Source: a virus
Virus record (IMG/VR): IMGVR_UViG_3300008450_000083
Location: 1-44,008 of that record
Direction: 5' to 3' (one strand)
DNA: 44,008 nucleotides
Part shown: positions 29,019 to 35,727 of the stretch, in pieces
How the letters are laid out: the number at the start of each line of letters is the position of its first letter
Numbering within the stretch: the stretch's first letter is position 1
The notes under the pieces: model-generated
Seen by the model: only the letters and a program-made list of their open reading frames with translations
Told to the model about the DNA's origin: nothing
Databases searched by the model: none
Position numbers and translations under genes: made by a program

Positions 29019-29224
29019 CCGCCAGCGTTTTGGTCCTCGGGGATTGGGATCTTCCGTCCATCGCGGCTGCAAGCGGCGCCGCCCCGTCAACTCCGCTATC
29101 ACCGACGTTCTGGTTCGCGTCGGGCGACGACGGCACTGGCGCAGGAACACTTTACGTCGCGGGCGTGACCCAGCATTCCCTCGACGCGGCCCTCGCCGCA
29201 TGGCTGGGGGCAAATCCTCAGTGA
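29015..29224 (+). CDS. Small hypothetical protein, 69 aa
   Basis: MTASVLVLGDWDLPSIAAAS, ending DAALAAWLGANPQ. Follows the fibre gene with ATGA overlap; overlaps the truncated methyltransferase frame. Small tail-associated protein by position; no family recognised. Confidence 0.5.
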   Translation: MTASVLVLGDWDLPSIAAASGAAPSTPLSPTFWFASGDDGTGAGTLYVAGVTQHSLDAALAAWLGANPQ

Positions 29225-29400
29225 ACATCTACGACACCGACCAAGGCCGGTTCGCCGTCCTGCCCGACCCGTTCTTCGACGTACTTCTCGGCAAGCATCG
29301 GGAGTATTGCCCGCACCTGCTGGCGTTCCTCCGCACGATCATCCGGAAAGGGGATATCGTGGCACGGTCCTTCACTGATGCATCTCGAAGCTGGAGATAG
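29221..29400 (+). pseudogene. Truncated FkbM-type methyltransferase, 5' end only
   Basis: GTG start, GTGA overlap: MNIYDTDQGRFAVLPDPFFD, then HREYCPHLLAFLRTIIRKGD IVA is read as the N-terminal lead of FkbM methyltransferases, in which FAVLP... and LRxxIRxGDIV come just before the SAM-binding VxDVGANIG. Here homology stops right after KGDIV and the frame runs into unrelated sequence (ARSFTDASRSWR). FkbM enzymes O-methylate glycans. The gene has lost its catalytic part. Confidence 0.6.
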
Positions 29401-29625
29401 ACGTCCGCGACCTGGGGGAGCAACCGGGCATCATAACCGACTGCTCTCGCGCCCGATTTGGTGCGGTAAAAGATCGGATTGGTCGACTGGGCCAAGTCCT
29501 CGGAAATAAAGGGTTTTAGGGCGTCCGCTTGCAAAAAAAACGGCAGTTGGTCGACGGTCGTCAGAACGCCAGTTCCAGCCTTTGGCGACCTGCTACGGCC
29601 CAGTGCCCGAAGGAATGCCAGAAAG
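29370..29625 (-). pseudogene. Truncated P63C-domain protein
   Basis: The minus-strand frame 29654-29229 contains AFLRALGRSRSP, LPFFLQADALKPFISEDLAQ and PIFYRTKSGARAVGYDARLL PQVADVYLQLRDA, which match the N-terminal region of P63C-domain proteins (FLKALGRSR ... LPxFLAxxxLKPFI ... RAxGYDAxLLPxVCxVYLxARDA). The open frame's first residues are only the reverse of promoter module B, and its end reads antisense through the methyltransferase fragment. Both ends are therefore lost, and the fragment is not expected to be functional. Confidence 0.6.
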
Positions 29626-29633
29626 CGGCTTAG

Positions 29634-29662
29634 TTGCCGCAAGGCTTCGAACATGGTACGGT
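29634..29662 (+). promoter_or_regulatory. Module B: promoter with conserved start-site element
   Basis: TTGCCG (29634-29639), 17 bases, TACGGT (29657-29662), then AAATTGAGAAT at 29664-29674. Most of the 46-base stretch, including TTCGAACATGGTACGGT, is shared with module A at 14969. Confidence 0.65.
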
Positions 29663-29674
29663 GAAATTGAGAAT

Positions 29675-29707
29675 GGCCCCTGTCTTCGGATAGGGCCTTT
29701 TTTGTTT
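29675..29707 (+). terminator. Module B: promoter-proximal terminator
   Basis: GGCCCCTGTC (29675-29684) and GATAGGGCC (29689-29697) pair around a UUCG tetraloop with one bulged C, followed by TTTTTTGTTT. A textbook intrinsic terminator only about 6 bases after the predicted start site, directly before the structural gene set that begins at 29718. Confidence 0.8.
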
Positions 29708-29717
29708 GAGGCTCCGT

Positions 29718-29834
29718 ATGGCGAAAAGCCCCGCTTGGCAGCGTAGCGCCGGGAAGTCCAAGAGCGGGGGGATCAACGAGGCGGGCCGGCCTTATCCGAC
29801 GCTCGTCGATAATATGCGGGCGGCGAAAAAGTGA
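29718..29834 (+). CDS. Small DUF6321-like structural protein, 38 aa
   Basis: MAKSPAWQRSAGKSKSGGIN, then EAGRPYPTLVDNMRAAKK. The start (SPAWQR ... GKSxxGGxNxxGR) matches short, basic phage proteins that appear before portal or capsid genes. The copy is shorter than the usual family length. It lies 11 bases after module B's terminator and overlaps the next gene as GTGA. Confidence 0.55.
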   Translation: MAKSPAWQRSAGKSKSGGINEAGRPYPTLVDNMRAAKK

Positions 29835-30028
29835 CCCGCACGGATTATCGCAAGGGCGGCAAGGTCAAGGGGCCGGGCACGGGGACGAGCGACAGCGTCC
29901 CCGCGAGGTTGTCGAAGGGTGAGTTCGTCACGACGGCGAAAGCCACTCGCGAGATCGGCGCCGCGAAGCTCCAGCGCCAGATGAAGGCGGCCGAGCGCCG
30001 CGCCAACACGAAAGGATCAAAGCGATGA
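29831..30028 (+). CDS. Small basic virion protein, 65 aa
   Basis: GTG start: MTRTDYRKGGKVKGPGTGTS, DSVPARLSKGEFVTTAKATR. The KGGKVxGPG ... DSVPARLSxGEFV pattern is a known podovirus virion-associated motif, found also at the C-ends of larger internal proteins. It is strongly basic at the C-terminus, suggesting DNA contact in the head. Confidence 0.65.
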   Translation: MTRTDYRKGGKVKGPGTGTSDSVPARLSKGEFVTTAKATREIGAAKLQRQMKAAERRANTKGSKR

Positions 30029-30150
30029 TGGCTTGTGCATCTTGTCCGAACCCGGCCGCTTGCAAGAAGGCTGGCGGGTGCATGAAGAAGGCCGCCGGTT
30101 ACAAGAAGGGTGGCATGGTGAAGAAGCCGGTTAAGGGCGGCAAGAAGTAA
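30025..30150 (+). CDS. Lys/Cys-rich miniprotein, 41 aa
   Basis: MMACASCPNPAACKKAGGCM, then KKAAGYKKGGMVKKPVKGGK ends the protein. Four cysteines in the first 19 residues (CASC, C, C) could coordinate zinc, and the rest is lysine- and glycine-rich. Similar tiny basic proteins flank capsid genes in podoviruses and may pack with DNA. ATGA overlap upstream. Confidence 0.55.
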   Translation: MMACASCPNPAACKKAGGCMKKAAGYKKGGMVKKPVKGGKK

Positions 30151-30152
30151 GC

Positions 30153-30437
30153 ATGTCTGCCGCGATCCAAGAGCGCATGGCCCGAGCGCACCTCGGGATC
30201 GAGATGGAGGTGTTCCGCGAGAGCACCGCCTACAAGCATCTCGTAGCGTGTGCGGAACAGCGGTATCAAGGGGCCGTGGCGGAACTGATCGACGCGGACC
30301 CCACGGACGTCGGGATCATCGCACGGGCGCAGGCGGATGCGCGGGTGTTCCTCGAAATGCGGCAGTGGATTGAGACGGCGATCCAGGGCGGTCAACTGGC
30401 GGCCGGCGAACTTCGGGCGCAGGACTACGCGGAATGA
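30153..30437 (+). CDS. Hypothetical protein, 94 aa
   Basis: MSAAIQERMARAHLGIEMEV, helical, with ADPTDVGIIARAQADARVFL EMRQWI; a pattern seen in small podovirus proteins before the capsid region. Overlaps gmhA as ATGA, so gmhA translation depends on this gene. Function unknown. Confidence 0.6.
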   Translation: MSAAIQERMARAHLGIEMEVFRESTAYKHLVACAEQRYQGAVAELIDADPTDVGIIARAQADARVFLEMRQWIETAIQGGQLAAGELRAQDYAE

Positions 30438-30985
30438 ACCCCCACATCGCCGCTCACCGCCGGGCACTAGACGAACTTGACGCCGTGATCCCGTCCGTTG
30501 AAGCCCTTGCCGCTGATTGCATCGCGAGCATCAAGGCGGGCGGCAAGATCCTGCTGTTCGGGAACGGCGGTAGCGCGGCGGATGCCCAGCACTGGGCGGC
30601 GGAACTGACGGGCCGCTACAAGCGGGAACGCCGCGCGCTGCCCGCCATCGCGCTCACCACGGACACGTCGGCACTGACGGCGATCGGGAACGACTACGGG
30701 TTCGGGGATGTGTTCGCGCGACAGGTCCGGGCGCTGGCCCGTGACGGGGACGTGCTGATCGGTATTTCCACGTCGGGCACCTCCCCGAACGTCGTGGATG
30801 CCATCAAGGCGAACGCCGGCCGGGCGTGCATCCACGCGATGATCACCGGGCCGACCGCTCCGGGCATGTCTCTGTTGGACCACGCCATCCGCGCCCCCGG
30901 CGACAGCACCGCCACCATCCAAGAAATGCACGCGATCATCGGACACATCCTATGTGGGATGATTGAAGACGCCTTTGCGGAGTGA
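30434..30985 (+). CDS. gmhA: Sedoheptulose 7-phosphate isomerase GmhA
   Basis: The 183-aa SIS-domain enzyme converts sedoheptulose 7-phosphate to D-glycero-D-manno-heptose 7-phosphate, the first step to ADP-heptose. GNGGSAADAQHWAAEL is at 43-58 and the phosphate loop ISTSGTSPNV at 111-120. The zinc ligands known in E. coli GmhA (H61, E65, Q172, H180) correspond to H53, E57, Q163 and H171, with the same spacing, so the active site looks intact. Usual length. It is coupled by ATGA to a phage gene and lies three bases before a virion gene, so it is a stable late-operon member rather than host DNA at an edge. Confidence 0.93.
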   Translation: MNPHIAAHRRALDELDAVIPSVEALAADCIASIKAGGKILLFGNGGSAADAQHWAAELTGRYKRERRALPAIALTTDTSALTAIGNDYGFGDVFARQVRALARDGDVLIGISTSGTSPNVVDAIKANAGRACIHAMITGPTAPGMSLLDHAIRAPGDSTATIQEMHAIIGHILCGMIEDAFAE

Positions 30986-30988
30986 CCA

Positions 30989-32626
30989 ATGGGACCAGGG
31001 ACGGGCAGAAGCGGCGGGCCTCGCGCCACGCCGGCCGATACGCTGCGCGCTCTGGCGGGGGACATTTCGGATTACCTCGCATCGCGTGGGGAGTTGTTGC
31101 AGGGGATCGCCGCTGATCCTGCCTATGCGCCCCGTGCGGCGTCGGGTCGTGAGGCACTTGCCCAGATCATCAACCGCACCCCGGAAGAGGGTCGCGCGCG
31201 GTTTGATGAAGTGTTCGCCAACCCCTTCATGGGGGCGATGCCGGTTGCGGGCATCTTCGCGGGCATGGGGGCGAAGACCGCCGACCTCGCGAAGCTACGG
31301 GTGGCCGAGGACATGGCGGGCAAGGGAGCCGAGCCGGAAGCCATCCGTGCAGCGACGGGGTGGTTCCAAGGGCCGGATCAGAAGTGGCGGTTTGAGATAC
31401 CGGACAACGAGGCTTTCCTAGAGACGCCGCGTGGCGCCCCACCGGGATACGAGGCCCTACAGCACCCGGACGTGCAGGATGCCTATCCCGACTTGTGGGC
31501 GCAGCTACAGCAGTCCATCCGTCCGGGTCCGCAACGGGGGAAGTTCTACCCCGACACGAAGACCATCGTTGCGGAAGGCCCGACGCAGGACGTGCGCCGG
31601 TCAACGGCGCTTCACGAAATCCAGCACGCCGTACAGCAGCGCGAGGGGTTCGCGCCCGGCGCGAGCGTGGGCGGCATTGAAGCCGGGATGGACAATGCCC
31701 GGCGCCGGGTTGAGGAAACCACGCAGGCTCTCAACAGAAGCCCTGCAATGCAGCGGTTCCGCGACGATTTCGCATCGAAGTTCGGCCAGCCGTATCCCTA
31801 CCCCCTGACGGACGCGGGGATGGATGAGGCGGTTGCGAAAATGCTCGGCAACCGTTTCGGGGTGCCATCGGAAGAGGTTTCAGCGTTTCTCGCGTCCCAT
31901 CCGATGCTGCAATCGCTCCGTCAGGATTTGACCGATGCGACGGCTGGCGCCCGACAGGTGCCGGGGTATGGCACGGGCGCTTACAACGCCTATCGGAATG
32001 TGTCCGGCGAGGTAGAAGCCCGCGACGTCCAGTCCCGCGCCGACTTCACGCCTGAGCAGCGAGCGGCAACGACCCCTTACTCCTCCCAGGGCATCGCACC
32101 GGATGACATGATCGTCCTGCCGCGAAGCGGGGGCGTGCAGGCGAGCGTCCGTGGCGTCACCATCCCGCCGGATGATCTGGCGCGGCTTCGCGGAATGACC
32201 GAGGACGAGTACGTCGCAGCGATCAACCCGGACGGAAAGCGCATCCCGGATCGGCCATTCGGCCCGCAACGCCCGGAGCCAATCCGGGAACTGATGGTCG
32301 GCCTTGGGGAGCCCCCGCGTCTGGTCCGGACTGACACCTTGGCTGACGGCAGCAAGGTCAAGATCGTTGCGGTCACCCGGTACGGGAAGCCAACCGGGGA
32401 GTATTGGGCGGTCCAGGGAAAGAACGTCATCGGCCAAGCCGCGCCGACCGGCGACGGAACGGCGTTGATGGTCGCGGACGAGTTTCAAGGAAAGGGCATC
32501 GGCACGCTGTTGTCGTCCGTCGCTCGGGCTGCCGACCCATTTGCCCCGTCAGGCGGCCTGTCCGCTGGGGGAGAGGCGACGGCGCGCAAGGCATTCCAAA
32601 ACATCGTGGCGCCAGAGGATCGGTGA
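30989..32626 (+). CDS. Large virion protein with zincin motif and GNAT-like end, 545 aa
   Basis: N-terminus MGPGTGRSGGPRATPADTLR is shared with the 178-aa protein at 38839. Around residues 200-225 there is VRRSTALHEIQHAVQQREGF: HEIQH (209-213) is a zinc-metallopeptidase-like motif found in large polyvalent virion proteins of podoviruses. Near the end, MVADEFQGKGIGTLLSSVAR resembles the acetyl-CoA-binding turn of GNAT enzymes. Such proteins are injected or lie inside the head. A +1 frame after the stop continues GDRDEFLTSVGMPF, suggesting the original C-terminus has been frameshifted. Confidence 0.65.
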   Translation: MGPGTGRSGGPRATPADTLRALAGDISDYLASRGELLQGIAADPAYAPRAASGREALAQIINRTPEEGRARFDEVFANPFMGAMPVAGIFAGMGAKTADLAKLRVAEDMAGKGAEPEAIRAATGWFQGPDQKWRFEIPDNEAFLETPRGAPPGYEALQHPDVQDAYPDLWAQLQQSIRPGPQRGKFYPDTKTIVAEGPTQDVRRSTALHEIQHAVQQREGFAPGASVGGIEAGMDNARRRVEETTQALNRSPAMQRFRDDFASKFGQPYPYPLTDAGMDEAVAKMLGNRFGVPSEEVSAFLASHPMLQSLRQDLTDATAGARQVPGYGTGAYNAYRNVSGEVEARDVQSRADFTPEQRAATTPYSSQGIAPDDMIVLPRSGGVQASVRGVTIPPDDLARLRGMTEDEYVAAINPDGKRIPDRPFGPQRPEPIRELMVGLGEPPRLVRTDTLADGSKVKIVAVTRYGKPTGEYWAVQGKNVIGQAAPTGDGTALMVADEFQGKGIGTLLSSVARAADPFAPSGGLSAGGEATARKAFQNIVAPEDR

Positions 32627-32734
32627 CCGCGACGAGTTCCTGACTTCGGTCGGGATGCCCTTCTAAGCGGCCTTGGGCAAGCCGCCGAGCAGCGTCGTGA
32701 GACGCCGCACTTCCCACTAGACGGAGCCTTACCC

Positions 32735-33913
32735 TTGTCTGATGACGCCACCCTTTCGGGCGCGTCGGTAGTCTTCAATGCCGATGCCCCGCCGCAGATC
32801 GACCTTAACGCGGACAACGAGCCGCCGGTCGTAGACGAGCGCCCCGAACTCACGGGCCGCGATGCCGTCGAAGAGGCCGCCGCACGGAAAGCCCGAGACG
32901 CGCAGGCCCGGAAGATCCGGGAAGCGCAGGGACAGCCCGAGCCGTCGAACGACGACGACGACGGGGACGACGACAACACGCCCCCGTCCGCACCGGGACA
33001 GGCGTCGGATGTTCCTGGGGAGCCCCAGCAGCCCCGCGACCGGGAGGGCAAGTTCGCCGCGAAGAACGTGGCCGACGACACGAAGATCCGCGTCAAGGTC
33101 AACGGCGAGGAGCGCGAAGTCACCGTCGAGGAACTTCGGCGCAACTACCAGATCGAATCGGCCGCCCGGCAGCGGATGCAGCACGCATCCGAAATGCAGC
33201 GGCAAGCGGCGGCGATGCTAGAGACGGCCCGACAGGAAGCCGGTCGCATCGCCAACGCGAACCAGAACGCCCCCGGCGGCGCCCCCGCGCAGGCCGAAAC
33301 GGGCAACGATGACGTGGACAAGCTGGCGGAGGCACTCGCCTACGGCAGCAAGGACACGATCAAGGAAGCCTTGGCAAAGGCACTGAAGGGCCAGAGCGGT
33401 ACGCAGCAGGCACCCGCTCTCACCCCCGACGTCGTACAGGCCGAGGTGGACAAGCGGGTGCGTGCTTGGCAGATCGCATCCGAGGCACGAAACGACCTAC
33501 AGACTTTTGCTGACCGTCATCCCGACGTCGCCAAGGACGAGGACCTACAGACCGTCGTCGCGCAGCGTGCCCAGCGCATGATGCTCGAAGACTTGGAGAC
33601 TGTAGGCGCCGACCCCCGCGTACTGGCATCCCTGACGCCCGCCCAGATCGGTTTTTACCACCGTGAGGCGGTACGTCTCGGCTATGCGCGGCCGACCATG
33701 ACGATCTTCGACACGGCAGCGAAAGAAACGAAGGCGAAGTTCGCGCCGCCGGCTCAGGCCGCTCTTCAGTCCCGCAAGGATGCGAAGGCGAACCTGTCCA
33801 AGCCTACTCATGCCGCATCCATCCGGGCGCCTGCACCCCAGCCGCCCAAGCCGAAGACCCCCGCGGACATCATCGCTGAAGAGCGTGCGTCCCGTGGACT
33901 TCGCTTCGCCTGA
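32735..33913 (+). CDS. Scaffold-like protein, 392 aa, TTG start
   Basis: Acidic, disordered N-terminus (EPSNDDDDGDDDNTPPSAPG), then KFAAKNVADDTKIRVKVNGE EREVTVEELRRNYQ, the beta-motif that begins many phage scaffolds, and a long helical region (QRMQHASEMQRQAAAMLETA). The C-terminus is Pro/Lys-rich. Directly upstream of the major capsid gene, as expected for an assembly scaffold. No in-frame ATG precedes the conserved region, so TTG at 32735 is used with GACGGAG upstream. The 108-base gap before it holds the out-of-frame tail of the preceding gene and a small hairpin. Confidence 0.75.
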   Translation: MSDDATLSGASVVFNADAPPQIDLNADNEPPVVDERPELTGRDAVEEAAARKARDAQARKIREAQGQPEPSNDDDDGDDDNTPPSAPGQASDVPGEPQQPRDREGKFAAKNVADDTKIRVKVNGEEREVTVEELRRNYQIESAARQRMQHASEMQRQAAAMLETARQEAGRIANANQNAPGGAPAQAETGNDDVDKLAEALAYGSKDTIKEALAKALKGQSGTQQAPALTPDVVQAEVDKRVRAWQIASEARNDLQTFADRHPDVAKDEDLQTVVAQRAQRMMLEDLETVGADPRVLASLTPAQIGFYHREAVRLGYARPTMTIFDTAAKETKAKFAPPAQAALQSRKDAKANLSKPTHAASIRAPAPQPPKPKTPADIIAEERASRGLRFA

Positions 33914-33953
33914 GAAACTCGCGCAGTGATGCGCCGGTAGAAGGAATACGAAC

Positions 33954-34949
33954 ATGCCTGCTGGTCAGGTTTGGTCCACGAACTCGCTTGGCGGGTTCCT
34001 CTATGCCGACGAACTGTCGGACGTCCTGCGCACCGAGGTGCGTTCCACCAACAAGTTCCGCCAGCTTTGCGATGCCCAGGACTTCAGCGACAAGGGCCTC
34101 CACCACGGCCAGACCGTGACGTGGAACGTCTACTCGAAGCTGGACGGCACCGCGACGACGCTGGCGGAAACGACGGCGATGCCTGAGACGAACTTCCGCG
34201 TCACTCAGGGCACGGCGACCGTGTTGGAGTGGGGCCGGGCCGTTCCGTTCACCTCGCTTGTCGATTATTTCGCCAAGCATTCGGTGAACGAGGTCACCCG
34301 CAACGTCCTCGCCCGCGACTGCCGCGAGACGCTGGACCGCGCCGCGTTTGCCGAGTTCAACAAGACGGCGCTCCGTTACGTGGGCACGGCGACGGCTGCG
34401 GCCGGCGTTCTGACCACGAACGGCACGGCGACCGCCACCAACTCGTCGGCGCTCAACAAGTACCACGTCCGCGCCATCGTGGACACGATGAAGGAACGGA
34501 ACATCCCCGCATATTCCGGGGACGACTACATGGCGATCGGCCGCCCCACTGGCTACCGCGTCCTGCGGAACGAGCTGGAGACGGTGAGCCAGTACGTCGA
34601 AAGCGGGTACGCGAAGATCCTGCGCGGCGAGATCGGTCGCTTCGAGGGCTGCCGCTTCATCGAGCAGACCAACATCCCGCGTGGTCGTGCCGCGTCGGGT
34701 GCGACCACGATCCCGGACGGCGTGGTGTGGTCTTCGAGCCAGGCCGATTGGTGCTTCTTCATGGGCGCCGACACGGTGGCCGAGGTCATTTCGGTTCCGC
34801 CCGAGGTTCGTGGCAAGATCCCGTCCGACTACGGCCGGTCGCTTGGCATGGCTTGGTATGCGCTCGAAGGGTTTGGCATCATCTACTCTTCGGGCAACGA
34901 TCCGGCCGCCACGAACGCCCGCATCATCAAATGGGACTCCGCCGCCTGA
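33954..34949 (+). CDS. Major capsid protein, N4gp56-like
   Basis: The 331-aa protein begins MPAGQVWSTNSLGGFLYADE and shows the HK97-fold N4gp56 pattern: LSDVLRTEVRSTNKFRQLCD, QTVTWNVYSKLDGTATTLAE, VLEWGRAVPFTSLVDYFAKH, then GDDYMAIGRPTGYRVLRNEL and FEGCRFIEQTNIPRG. This places the phage among podovirus-like groups with N4gp56-type capsids. GAAGGAATACGAAC precedes the ATG. An intrinsic terminator follows. Confidence 0.88.
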   Translation: MPAGQVWSTNSLGGFLYADELSDVLRTEVRSTNKFRQLCDAQDFSDKGLHHGQTVTWNVYSKLDGTATTLAETTAMPETNFRVTQGTATVLEWGRAVPFTSLVDYFAKHSVNEVTRNVLARDCRETLDRAAFAEFNKTALRYVGTATAAAGVLTTNGTATATNSSALNKYHVRAIVDTMKERNIPAYSGDDYMAIGRPTGYRVLRNELETVSQYVESGYAKILRGEIGRFEGCRFIEQTNIPRGRAASGATTIPDGVVWSSSQADWCFFMGADTVAEVISVPPEVRGKIPSDYGRSLGMAWYALEGFGIIYSSGNDPAATNARIIKWDSAA

Positions 34950-34964
34950 TACCACGGCGGCCGA

Positions 34965-35002
34965 ACGGGGCATGGTCTGACGACTGCGCCCCGTCTTTTT
35001 TC
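34965..35002 (+). terminator. Terminator after the capsid gene
   Basis: ACGGGGC (34965-34971) pairs with GCCCCGT (34988-34994), with an inner GTC/GAC stem, followed by CTTTTTTC. It should lower expression of downstream genes relative to the capsid protein. Confidence 0.75.
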
Positions 35003-35029
35003 AACTGCCGTGGATAAGGAGCTAAAGCC

Positions 35030-35446
35030 ATGGCTTACAGTGTATCGTATGATCACCCCACCTACGCGGGCCGAACGCTGGTCCAGGGTGGGTCTTCGGC
35101 GGCCGGCACGCTCGCCGTCTCCGCTTCGATCCTGCACCCGGCGGCGCAGGACCTTTGGAACGTCGCCTATCAGGTCACGGCGGCCGGCACGGGCACGGGC
35201 GCTCTTGCCCGCGTCATCAACGTGTCGGGCACGACCACGACCACGCTGGCGACCATGACGGCCGGCACTTCGGCCATCGGGTCGGTCGTTCGCGCGCGCG
35301 TAATCAGCACGGCGACGACGTTCTCCACCCCCATCGCGATCGCGGCGGCGGACTCGTTCACCTACGTCACCAACGTGGCCGATGCCACGCTGGCGGGCCG
35401 GGTGGCCTACGAGGTCTCGATCGACGCCGAAGCCCTGCTTACCTAA
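35030..35446 (+). CDS. Structural protein, possible capsid decoration, 138 aa
   Basis: MAYSVSYDHPTYAGRTLVQG, Thr/Ala/Ser-rich with a repeating beta pattern (TGALARVINVSGTTTTTLAT, VVRARVISTATTFSTPIAIA). Two bases after a GATAAGGAGCT site. Position directly after the capsid gene and the composition fit a capsid-surface or head-fibre protein; family unknown. Confidence 0.65.
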   Translation: MAYSVSYDHPTYAGRTLVQGGSSAAGTLAVSASILHPAAQDLWNVAYQVTAAGTGTGALARVINVSGTTTTTLATMTAGTSAIGSVVRARVISTATTFSTPIAIAAADSFTYVTNVADATLAGRVAYEVSIDAEALLT

Positions 35447-35462
35447 GAAGGAGTGACGCGAC

Positions 35463-35633
35463 ATGGCGATCATGCGCGGGAACAACATGGTCTCGGCCAA
35501 GGTGGTCACGGACAACCTGCCTCGGGACATCGAGTCGAAGGACATGGGCAAGGTCGCGAAGACCGATGCCCTGACCCCGAACAACACCGGCATTGCCGAC
35601 AAGTTCAATTACGGCGGCAAGTCGGGCCGGTAA
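35463..35633 (+). CDS. Small hypothetical structural-cluster protein, 56 aa
   Basis: MAIMRGNNMVSAKVVTDNLP, then RDIESKDMGKVAKTDALTPN and ends FNYGGKSGR. AAGAAGGAG precedes the ATG. Short and polar; may be a head or tail accessory. Followed by a strong terminator. Confidence 0.55.
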   Translation: MAIMRGNNMVSAKVVTDNLPRDIESKDMGKVAKTDALTPNNTGIADKFNYGGKSGR

Positions 35634-35653
35634 TCGATCACACCCAACTCAGG

Positions 35654-35683
35654 CCCCCGCTGGAAACGGCGGGGGATTTTTTT
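35654..35683 (+). terminator. Strong terminator before the heptose genes
   Basis: CCCCCGCTG (35654-35662) and CGGCGGGGG (35667-35675) form a 9-bp stem with one wobble and a GAAA tetraloop, then ATTTTTTT. It separates the capsid genes from the methyltransferase-glycosyltransferase and hldE pair. No promoter is evident in the 44 bases up to the next ATG. Confidence 0.88.
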
Positions 35684-35727
35684 CGTTGCGGCCATCCTTC
35701 GGGACGCCGCCTGACCCGTGAGGGAAC

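Noticed and set aside
29229-29654. Intact 141-aa minus-strand gene
   Set aside because: Only the middle matches the P63C family. The first residues come from the reverse of promoter module B, which is shared with module A, and the end reads antisense through the methyltransferase remnant, so it is a fragment and not a whole gene.
33870-34973. 367-aa minus-strand frame opposite the capsid gene
   Set aside because: Shadow of the major capsid gene: Arg/Gly/His/Val-rich with no family pattern, while the plus strand has clear capsid motifs.
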